From the NCBI GenBank assembly GCA_030672255.1, contig DAOVGU010000181.1, positions 1-5,082 on the forward strand: 5,082 nt of DNA. The letters are read 5' to 3'. A program made the translations under genes and the position numbers. The first letter of the stretch is position 1, and each line of letters opens with the position of its first letter. Of this stretch, positions 1 to 5,082 are shown piece by piece. The notes beneath the pieces were generated by a model that did not search any database, was not told the DNA's origin, and was given only the letters and a program-made list of their open reading frames with translations. Source of the stretch: a bacterium. Lineage in GTDB: Bacteria; Ratteibacteria; UBA8468.

Positions 1-1280
1 CTCCAAACATTGATAAGGTTGCTTCCGAGGGAATCTTTTTCGAACAGGCTACAGCAGAATATCCGATAACTATTCCATCTCGCACCGCTCTTGTCTCAGG
101 AAACTATACCTTTACTAATCGCCCCTGGTGTCCTTTAAGAAATTACGATATGCATATTGCGGAAGTACTTCAGAAAAAAGGATTTCAGACAGCAGCGTTT
201 TCAGATTCCCCATTTTCAGGAGAGGATATGGCCCGAGGGTTCCAAGAATTCGTATGGTTCCCTGAAGGGAAGTGCCATCAAGCTATCTCAGAAAAGAAAT
301 ATGATTTTCCTTCCTGTTACTATCCACCAGAAGCTTCAGAGAAGGAAAAGAATTTTTATCCCAACACAATGAGTAATCGTTTCTATGCCCTGGAAAAATA
401 CGGAAAGGCCTGTCCAGAACTCCTCTTTGATAAAGCTATTGAGTGGCTTGAAACTGAGGCAAAAGAACCATTTTTCCTCTGGATTGATACTTTCGAGCCG
501 CATGAGCCCTGGTGCCCTTCAGCCCCCTATGATACGATGTATCAAAAGGAAAAACCCGAACGCTATATTCCGCTTCCGGTAGGTCCCAGTTCATCCTGGA
601 TGACGGAGAAGGACCGAGAGCATATTCTTGCTCTCTATATGGGAGATGTAACGCATACCGATGAAATGGTGGGAAATGTAGTAAAAAAACTTAAGGAGAA
701 GCAAATTTTAGATGATACACTACTTTTCATAATATCTGACCATGGAGAACCCTTTGGAGAACACGGAACAATAAGAAAATACGGGGTACCGGTTTACGAA
801 GAACTTGCTCGGATAGTTTTTATTGTCAGGAAACCAGGTCTTATCAAGTCAGGCATACGTTCTAAAGCACTTGTGCAGAATGTTGATTTTGCCCCAACAA
901 TCCTGGGTTTACTGGATATTGGACAGCCTGAAAGAAGGGGGGAAAGTGCCTTTCAGGGAAAAGGTCCGGGTAAAAACCTTGATGGAGAAAGCCTTGTCCC
1001 AATTTTCAAAGATGAGCTTTCCGAAGTAAGAGAGTCTGCCTTCTGCGGGGGTTTTTGCCTGCGTGGTTCAATCCGTAAAGGTAGGTATAAATTTATCGAT
1101 AATCGGGGGGAGAAACCAAATGAGTTGTTCGATATAGAAAATGACCCTTATGAGAAGAAGAATCTTACCGAAGGTAAAAAAGATTTAGTGAGGAAACTTC
1201 ACCGGGAGCTCTGGGACTTTGAGTCCCAATGGTCAGCACGTCTCTCGTGGCGGGATAAACCGGTAAAAACAAAAAAGTAG
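1..1280 (+). CDS. Sulfatase-like hydrolase, alkaline phosphatase superfamily (5' partial)
   Basis: The frame is open from the window edge; the first full codon is at 3, giving 425 visible residues to TAG at 1278-1280. The ATG at 150 is internal, because the sequence before it (PNIDKVASEGIFFEQATAEY) is standard sulfatase-fold sequence. About 30 N-terminal residues, including the first metal-binding Asp, are missing. Visible landmarks are TIPSR then LVSG (nt 69-101), FEPHEPW (492-512), SDHGEPFGEHG (735-767) with the metal-ligand Asp-His pair, a Lys at 777-779, DFAPTILGLL, and the C-terminal LFDIENDPYEKKNL that typifies COG3119 proteins. The family hydrolyses sulfate or phosphate esters with a bound divalent metal. 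The usual formylglycine precursor Cys/Ser is Thr here (69-71), so sulfatase activity is doubtful and a phosphoesterase-type reaction is possible. The next sulfatase-like gene starts 85 bases downstream on the same strand, probably in the same operon. The fold is secure; the substrate is unknown. Confidence 0.93.
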   Translation, partial: PNIDKVASEGIFFEQATAEYPITIPSRTALVSGNYTFTNRPWCPLRNYDMHIAEVLQKKGFQTAAFSDSPFSGEDMARGFQEFVWFPEGKCHQAISEKKYDFPSCYYPPEASEKEKNFYPNTMSNRFYALEKYGKACPELLFDKAIEWLETEAKEPFFLWIDTFEPHEPWCPSAPYDTMYQKEKPERYIPLPVGPSSSWMTEKDREHILALYMGDVTHTDEMVGNVVKKLKEKQILDDTLLFIISDHGEPFGEHGTIRKYGVPVYEELARIVFIVRKPGLIKSGIRSKALVQNVDFAPTILGLLDIGQPERRGESAFQGKGPGKNLDGESLVPIFKDELSEVRESAFCGGFCLRGSIRKGRYKFIDNRGEKPNELFDIENDPYEKKNLTEGKKDLVRKLHRELWDFESQWSARLSWRDKPVKTKK

Positions 1281-1342
1281 ATACTCCGTTAGAGAATATT
1301 CTGGCTATTTATGAGGAAGTCACGGGAAAGAGCTTTCTTTAA
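1271..1342 (+). other. Possible -1 frameshift site and C-terminal extension
   Basis: The heptamer A AAA AAG at 1271-1277 is read in the zero frame as AAA AAG, directly before the TAG stop of the first sulfatase-like gene. A one-base backward slip leads into an open frame (GTA at 1277) of 21 codons ending with TAA at 1340-1342. The extension includes ENILAIYEEVTG and reads like real protein. It would end 23 bases before the next gene's ATG. A_AAA_AAG is the slippery heptamer of bacterial dnaX, but I see no convincing downstream hairpin and no well-placed upstream Shine-Dalgarno stimulator. The alternatives are a true or assembly-induced indel in the A run, or chance. Confidence 0.35.
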
Positions 1343-1352
1343 AATTGACGGT

Positions 1353-1358
1353 AAGGAG
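1353..1358 (+). promoter_or_regulatory. Ribosome binding site of second sulfatase-like gene
   Basis: AAGGAG sits 7 bases before the ATG at 1366, a near-ideal Shine-Dalgarno arrangement. It decides the start: an in-frame TTG at 1345 would place this motif inside the gene, and the protein from 1366 begins directly with the first beta strand of the fold (MKLIFIVADTLR). Confidence 0.85.
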
Positions 1359-1365
1359 AAAAACC

Positions 1366-2856
1366 ATGAAACTGATATTTATTGTTGCCGATACCTTGAG
1401 AAGAGACCATTTAAGCTGTTACGGGTATTTCCGCAAAACCTCCCCCTTCATAGATAAATTAGCCAAAGAGGGGGTGCTTTTCGAGGACTCCTTTGCCTCT
1501 GCTGTGGCCACCGGCCCGGGATTTACCTCGCTTTTCACCGGACTTCCCGCGATTCAGCACAGATTCTATTTTACCCCACATAATTTGCCCAATATGATAA
1601 ATTTTGATGATGACTGGCCTACATTGCCGGAACTGATTCAATACGGAAGTAACTATACTACCTGTGCCCTGGATAATCTGATAAATTTCCAGGGACATAT
1701 GAAACATATGGTAAGAGGCTTTGAGTATTATATAAATTCAAGTGGAGATCTACTTAGACCCTCTCACTTGATAGGAAAAGAAGTCAACAAAAGAGATATC
1801 CCTTGGATAAGAGAGCACAAAAAGGAAGATTTCTTCCTTTTTCTTCACTACTGGGATCCCCATACCCCTTATAACCAGCCAGAAGAATATAAGAATATAT
1901 TTCAGCATAAGTTACACCCCCACCTATCTCCTCCCCAGCCCCCTCACCTCTTATCCTCTCCCTCAAGGGGAGAGGAAGGGAAGGAGAGAGTATCGAGGGG
2001 GAGGATGAAGGAGGGGGACTTGGAAGTCAAAGAAGCACCTGCTGGCTATAAATATGTCCCTGGCTGGGGCAAGCTCGAGGAATTGGAAAAGGAGATGGCC
2101 CCATTGTATATAGACCCAAAGATTGCAAAAGATGCTATTGATTTATATGATGGCGAGATAAGATACTTAGACGATCTTCTGCAAGAGCTCTTTTCCTGTT
2201 TAAAGGAGGAAAATCTGCTCCAAGAGACAGTTATTGTCTTTACCTCCGACCATGGAGAATACTTAGGAGATATCCACCAGGGAAAAAAGATTTATGGCCA
2301 TCCAGGGATACATTTTCCCGATACCAATGTGCCCCTTATCTTCTGGGGTCCTCAGTTTTTTGCTTCAGGGAGAAGGGTAGGCGGCTATGTGCAGCAGATA
2401 GATACTACCCGAACTATCCTGGAAATCCTAAATATTAGTAAAAGGCCTGATTTACCGGGAGAGAATCTGCTTCCTTATTTGAAAGGAGCGAAAAAAGAAA
2501 TAGAAAAAGAATTTATCGTCTGTGAGTCGAATGTCCATTTTTTAGAGCCTCGTTTAGGGAGACGCTCCTTGATTCAGGGCGATTGGGAATACATCTGGAA
2601 CCTGGATGGAGCAGAGGAACTTTATAATTTGAAGGATGATCCCTGTGAGAGAATAGACCTGAAGGAAAAGGAAGGAGGGGTTTTGGTCAAGTTAAGGCAA
2701 AAATTAACCCAGTGGCGAAATAGATACATTCCCGATAGTTCCTTTGACCCCATCTATAAGGCCTGCACCCTCTTAGAGAAGCACAATAGCTCTTTGCTTT
2801 CTAAAAGAGGTTCCTTCTGGGACAAAGGCAAAATAACCCCAGTGGATTATTATTAA
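1366..2856 (+). CDS. Sulfatase-like hydrolase, alkaline phosphatase superfamily, with in-frame repeat insertion
   Basis: A complete 496-residue protein starting at the ATG served by AAGGAG. It begins directly in the catalytic core with IFIVADTLRRDHLSCYG (Asp9 as metal ligand), so there is no signal peptide and it is probably cytoplasmic. Further landmarks are the nucleophile region ATGPGFTSLFTG (Thr49), FLHYWDPHTPY (161-169), TSDHGEYLGD with Asp295-His296, YGHPGIHFPD (310-319) followed by VPLIFWGP, and the C-terminal LYNLKDDPCERIDL. These are family marks of COG3119-type sulfatases. The Cys/Ser-x-Pro-x-Arg signature is replaced by Thr-Gly-Pro-Gly-Phe, so both the formylglycine precursor and the signature Arg are absent; the reaction may be phosphoester cleavage or something uncharacterised. 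Residues about 183-218 (Pro/Ser/His-rich, then Arg/Glu/Gly-rich) are encoded by a palindromic repeat and interrupt a variable part of the fold. It follows another sulfatase-like gene in the same direction. Fold secure, substrate unknown. Confidence 0.93.
   Translation: MKLIFIVADTLRRDHLSCYGYFRKTSPFIDKLAKEGVLFEDSFASAVATGPGFTSLFTGLPAIQHRFYFTPHNLPNMINFDDDWPTLPELIQYGSNYTTCALDNLINFQGHMKHMVRGFEYYINSSGDLLRPSHLIGKEVNKRDIPWIREHKKEDFFLFLHYWDPHTPYNQPEEYKNIFQHKLHPHLSPPQPPHLLSSPSRGEEGKERVSRGRMKEGDLEVKEAPAGYKYVPGWGKLEELEKEMAPLYIDPKIAKDAIDLYDGEIRYLDDLLQELFSCLKEENLLQETVIVFTSDHGEYLGDIHQGKKIYGHPGIHFPDTNVPLIFWGPQFFASGRRVGGYVQQIDTTRTILEILNISKRPDLPGENLLPYLKGAKKEIEKEFIVCESNVHFLEPRLGRRSLIQGDWEYIWNLDGAEELYNLKDDPCERIDLKEKEGGVLVKLRQKLTQWRNRYIPDSSFDPIYKACTLLEKHNSSLLSKRGSFWDKGKITPVDYY
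1912..2019 (+). repeat. Palindromic polypyrimidine/polypurine repeat inside a coding region
   Basis: The left half (about 1916-1964) is almost all C and T; the right half (about 1965-2019) is almost all purine. At the centre CCTCTCCC (1955-1962) pairs perfectly with GGGAGAGG (1968-1975) around a 5-base loop, and the outer arms pair imperfectly. This resembles the dispersed CCTCTCCC...GGGAGAGG intergenic palindromes common in many bacterial genomes. The frame passes through without a stop and adds about 36 codons. The exact ends cannot be fixed without other copies. Confidence 0.75.
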
Positions 2857-2881
2857 AAAGAAAAAAAGATGGATTTTATAA

Positions 2882-3028
2882 CCTGTGGTTCTCTTCTGGT
2901 TTCGGGAGAAGGAAATTGTTTGGGAATACGTGAATCCCTACTATAGACCAAAGGGGAGAAATAACCTCTATCGGCATTCCGGAAGGTATGCCCCAGAAAT
3001 TGTTGAACCGTTATTACATAGAGCGTAG
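2882..3028 (+). pseudogene. Remnant resembling the C-terminus of an arylsulfotransferase
   Basis: Downstream of the second sulfatase-like gene, an open frame of 48 codons follows a TAA at 2879-2881 and ends with TAG at 3026-3028. It contains EIVWEYVNPYY (2912-2944), then RNNLYRHSGRYAPE. This matches my recollection of the tail of arylsulfotransferase-type beta-propeller proteins (PF05935/PF14269), which end in a 'G-x-IVWEYVNP...RAHRY-PxY' pattern. Nothing resembling the rest of that protein (usually several hundred residues) lies upstream, where a complete different gene ends at 2856. There is no Shine-Dalgarno and the only plausible in-frame start is a GTG at 2885, so expression is unlikely. 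I read it as the surviving 3' end of a deleted gene. The family identification is from a short stretch and is tentative. Confidence 0.5.
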
Positions 3029-3034
3029 TAAATA

Positions 3035-3142
3035 GTTACGTATATTTTCTGTAGGGGTTCAATTCATTGAACCCGTTCTTCGGGCTTGATAAATCAAGCC
3101 CCTACATAATGAATGTGCAAATATTTATTGCGTTACGTATAT
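3035..3142. repeat. Direct repeat pair GTTACGTATAT flanking the palindromic element
   Basis: The 11-base sequence GTTACGTATAT occurs at 3035-3045 and again at 3132-3142 in the same orientation, enclosing the TGTAGGGG/CCCCTACA element. The copies are 4 and 25 bases from the element's ends, so they are not a simple target duplication of the 57-base element. They could bound a larger inserted unit or be an older local duplication. The second copy overlaps a TATAAT just before the DUF3604 start. Confidence 0.55.
3050..3106. repeat. Short element with TGTAGGGG/CCCCTACA terminal inverted repeats
   Basis: The 57-base element begins TGTAGGGG (3050-3057) and ends with its exact reverse complement CCCCTACA (3099-3106). 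Inside are two hairpins: GGGTTCAA (3055-3062) with TTGAACCC (3067-3074) around TTCA, and GGGCTTGA (3082-3089) with TCAAGCCC (3094-3101) around TAAA. This two-hairpin layout with these ends matches a class of small dispersed REP/MITE-like elements seen between genes in many bacteria. There is no coding capacity, so mobility would need an enzyme supplied in trans. Confidence 0.8.
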
Positions 3143-3145
3143 AAT
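3140..3145 (+). promoter_or_regulatory. Possible -10 promoter box
   Basis: TATAAT ends 4 bases before the ATG at 3150. If used, transcription would start at or just inside the start codon, giving a leaderless messenger. No good -35 hexamer is present at 16-18 bases upstream, and the local sequence is AT-rich, so a chance match is quite possible. Confidence 0.25.
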
Positions 3146-3149
3146 ATAA

Positions 3150-5082
3150 ATGAGGGATGAGAGGATTTTTGCTTTAAAGGACTGTAGCTTCTATCCCGGC
3201 TCAGAGACTCTGGATATGGTCTTTTTCCTGCCTCCAGAAGAAAAGCCAAGGCATTTATGGTTGATGACCGAGGCCGAAAACCCTATTCTTAGAATTGATG
3301 ACCTTCAATTGAGGGTTCAAAAAGTAATTACCGGCCCACCACGATGGTTAGATATGGGTGTTACTACAGAAATTAGCAGTCCTCGCGGTTTTGGTCAACT
3401 GCGCATTAGAGGTATGACTCCAAAAGAAGCGACTAATTCCTTCCTTGTAGTTACCTCTCAAACCGATTTGGAAATTAGCGGTGAAATTAAAGGGGTAGAA
3501 GAAGAGTTATGGGGCATATCGCGAGAGGATGCAGGAAAGACAACGATTTCTCCATCTCGTTTGATTGTTGGAGAACCAGCCTGCTTTACTGTTCGCTATT
3601 CTGCAGAAGCAAAAGCTCTCCCGCCTAAAAGTAGAATTCGTTTTTACCTACCGGGTGGCTTTGCTCAGCCCCAGACAAAAAACCTGAATAAGAATGGTGC
3701 TCTCTGGTGTGAGGGTGATGATTCTATTCAGATTGAATCAATTATAGGTTCAGAGGAGTCCCATGAGGCAAATGACATTATTTGCTACCTTCCTCAAGGA
3801 CTTCCATCGGCTGGCAATTTTAGCCTTAAATATCGAACCTCAACTACCTATATTTTCCCTTGTTGTTTTCATAAAACCGATAGAAAATACTGGTATTCAA
3901 AACTTCCCGTTTTAAGTGCGGCGGTTGCGGTAGATGAGCGAAAAGTTTTTGTTAGTTTAGCAGAGGAAAATGGCCATATCGTTGAATTTGTCCCTGGACC
4001 TGCAGAGAGGCTACACCTTTTTCTTCCCGGTCGCCGGAAAAGGGGAAAAGAGATAATGCTATCTGGAGTTTTTAGCGACCGATATAGCAATGTTCCTCCT
4101 TCTGGCCCGGTAGCAACAGATATAAGGTTGCTTCTGCTAAGTAATGGCAAAAGAACATCTTTGGGAACTCCGGCAAAACATTTTAAGGATAAGCATCGCT
4201 TTGAAGTTACCTTGCCGAATTTAAAACCTGGAATATATCGAGCAATAGCATTAGATGGAAGTTCAAAAACTATCGCAACCAGCAACCCCCTGGAGATTCT
4301 TCCTGCAGATAGTAATGAAGATGAAATTTGTTGGGGCGAAATCCATGGTCATACGGAGATGAGTGATGGTTCTGGCAGATTTCCTGAATTGTATCGGCAT
4401 ACCCGGGATGAAGGGCATTTGGACTTTGTTGCCGCAACTGACCATGCCTGTTACTTTTCCGACAATGAATGGTCCTGGATGCAGGATGTGACAAATTCCT
4501 GCAATAGCCCGGGGAAATTTATTACCCTCATTGGATATGAGTGGGCGGGAAAGCAGGGACATCGGAACATCTATACCTCAAGAAACTATCTTAAGCTGTT
4601 TCGTGGTATGTATCAACCAACGAGCATCCTTCAAACCGTCTGGGAATACTTCAAGGAGGATAAAACAGTAGTGGCAGGTCCACATAAGCATACTTCGGTT
4701 AAAGGTTTTATGGAATTCCATCAACCTTTGGTTGAAAGATTTTTTGAGGTATATTCTATGTGGGGAGCCAGCGATTCCCCTGATAACCCTTTAGCCTGCC
4801 AATCGTTACGTGAGGGACATTCTGCTTCTGCCGATGAGTTGCTTAAGAAAGGATTCCTTCTGGGATTTACCGGTGGTGGAGATTGCCATGAGGGCCACTG
4901 CGGTTTCTGCTCGGAAGATCCCAAAAGGCAGGGTAAGGTGCCCCATACATTTGCAAAACTCATTTGTTATCGTTGTGGGATGACGGCAGGATTGCTGAAA
5001 CATTTAGACAGGAAATCATTGATTAGCGCTCTCAGAGAGAGAAGAACCTATGCCACAACTGGGGCAAGAATTCTTCTCTCCT
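3150..5082 (+). CDS. DUF3604 domain protein, PHP-like metal-dependent hydrolase (3' partial)
   Basis: The frame is open from ATG 3150 to the window end (644 full codons); a TAA at 3147 makes this the earliest start. Residues 1 to about 385 are beta-rich, with apparent sandwich-like segments at about 131-235 and 257-385 (ending PGIYRAIALDGSSKTIATSNP). From about 395 the DUF3604 (PF12228) core follows: GEIHGHTEMSDG (His399, His401), AATDH (Asp431, His432), LIGYEW (Glu464), GHRN (His471), PHKHT (His512, His514), EVYSMWG (533-539), GGGDCHEG (Asp578, His580) and the terminal RRTYATTGARILL. This His/Asp set matches the metal ligands of PHP-type phosphoesterases, so a metallohydrolase role is likely, but the substrate is unknown. 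No signal peptide or membrane segment is visible. There is no Shine-Dalgarno before the ATG. It lies after two sulfatase-like genes, though a 293-base gap with repeats makes independent transcription plausible. Only the extreme C-terminus should be missing. Confidence 0.92.
   Translation, partial: MRDERIFALKDCSFYPGSETLDMVFFLPPEEKPRHLWLMTEAENPILRIDDLQLRVQKVITGPPRWLDMGVTTEISSPRGFGQLRIRGMTPKEATNSFLVVTSQTDLEISGEIKGVEEELWGISREDAGKTTISPSRLIVGEPACFTVRYSAEAKALPPKSRIRFYLPGGFAQPQTKNLNKNGALWCEGDDSIQIESIIGSEESHEANDIICYLPQGLPSAGNFSLKYRTSTTYIFPCCFHKTDRKYWYSKLPVLSAAVAVDERKVFVSLAEENGHIVEFVPGPAERLHLFLPGRRKRGKEIMLSGVFSDRYSNVPPSGPVATDIRLLLLSNGKRTSLGTPAKHFKDKHRFEVTLPNLKPGIYRAIALDGSSKTIATSNPLEILPADSNEDEICWGEIHGHTEMSDGSGRFPELYRHTRDEGHLDFVAATDHACYFSDNEWSWMQDVTNSCNSPGKFITLIGYEWAGKQGHRNIYTSRNYLKLFRGMYQPTSILQTVWEYFKEDKTVVAGPHKHTSVKGFMEFHQPLVERFFEVYSMWGASDSPDNPLACQSLREGHSASADELLKKGFLLGFTGGGDCHEGHCGFCSEDPKRQGKVPHTFAKLICYRCGMTAGLLKHLDRKSLISALRERRTYATTGARILLS

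Larger units (their letters stand above)
2857..3149. other. Intergenic region with gene remnant and repeat element
   Basis: This 293-base gap separates the second sulfatase-like gene from the DUF3604 gene. It contains the sulfotransferase-like remnant in its first half, an imperfect hairpin at 2973-2992 (8-base arms with one mismatch, GGAA loop, no T run), the TGTAGGGG/CCCCTACA element at 3050-3106, and a repeated GTTACGTATAT on either side of that element. No convincing intrinsic terminator or intact gene was seen. Confidence 0.7.

Noticed and set aside
150..152. ATG at 150 as the start of the first sulfatase-like gene
   Set aside because: The same frame is open back to the window edge and encodes the nucleophile region of the fold, so the gene begins outside the window.
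1345..1347. TTG at 1345 as an upstream start for the second sulfatase-like gene
   Set aside because: It would place the AAGGAG site inside the gene; the ATG at 1366 has ideal spacing and begins at the first core strand.
2869..2946. 25-codon ATG frame after the second sulfatase-like gene
   Set aside because: It has no convincing ribosome binding site and overlaps the sulfotransferase-like remnant in another frame, which has the better protein-like sequence.
2973..2992. Hairpin downstream of the second sulfatase-like gene as a terminator
   Set aside because: The stem has a mismatch, sits within the protein-like remnant, and is not followed by a T run.
3050..3106. CRISPR repeat or tRNA-like structure
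   Set aside because: There is only a single copy with two simple hairpins and terminal inverted repeats; no spacer array or cloverleaf is present.
3869..4285. Long minus-strand open frame opposite the DUF3604 gene (and others at 4263-4562, 4721-4963)
   Set aside because: They lie antisense to strongly conserved DUF3604 coding sequence and encode no recognisable motif.

Overview
The window looks like bacterial chromosome from an uncultured lineage. All genes lie on the + strand, the AT content is moderate, there is a clear AAGGAG ribosome binding site, and two kinds of palindromic intergenic repeat are present. The genes and repeats resemble those of sulfatase-rich groups such as Planctomycetes, Poribacteria or Omnitrophica. 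That placement is an impression from gene content and not a demonstrated assignment.

Layout. Positions 1-1280 hold the 3' part of a sulfatase-like gene of the alkaline phosphatase superfamily; its first residues lie outside the window. Its stop codon is immediately preceded by an A AAA AAG heptamer, and a protein-like -1 frame continues to 1342. A second, complete sulfatase-like gene runs from 1366 to 2856. It carries a polypyrimidine/polypurine palindromic repeat in frame, at about 1912-2019. Between 2857 and 3149 there is a short open remnant (2882-3028) resembling the C-terminus of an arylsulfotransferase, then a compact TGTAGGGG...CCCCTACA element (3050-3106) flanked by a direct repeat. 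From 3150 to the window end runs a DUF3604 (PHP-like) protein with a long beta-rich N-terminal part. It continues past the window.

How the genes may work together. Two sulfatase-fold hydrolases, a sulfotransferase-like remnant and a PHP-like metallohydrolase suggest a locus for processing sulfate or phosphate esters. Both sulfatase-like proteins have threonine where true sulfatases have the Cys/Ser that becomes formylglycine. They may therefore be phospho-ester or phosphonate enzymes, or members of uncharacterised Thr-type branches, instead of sulfatases. The complete sulfatase-like protein has no signal peptide, and none is visible on the DUF3604 protein, so cytoplasmic action is the simplest reading. 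No substrate can be read from the sequence.
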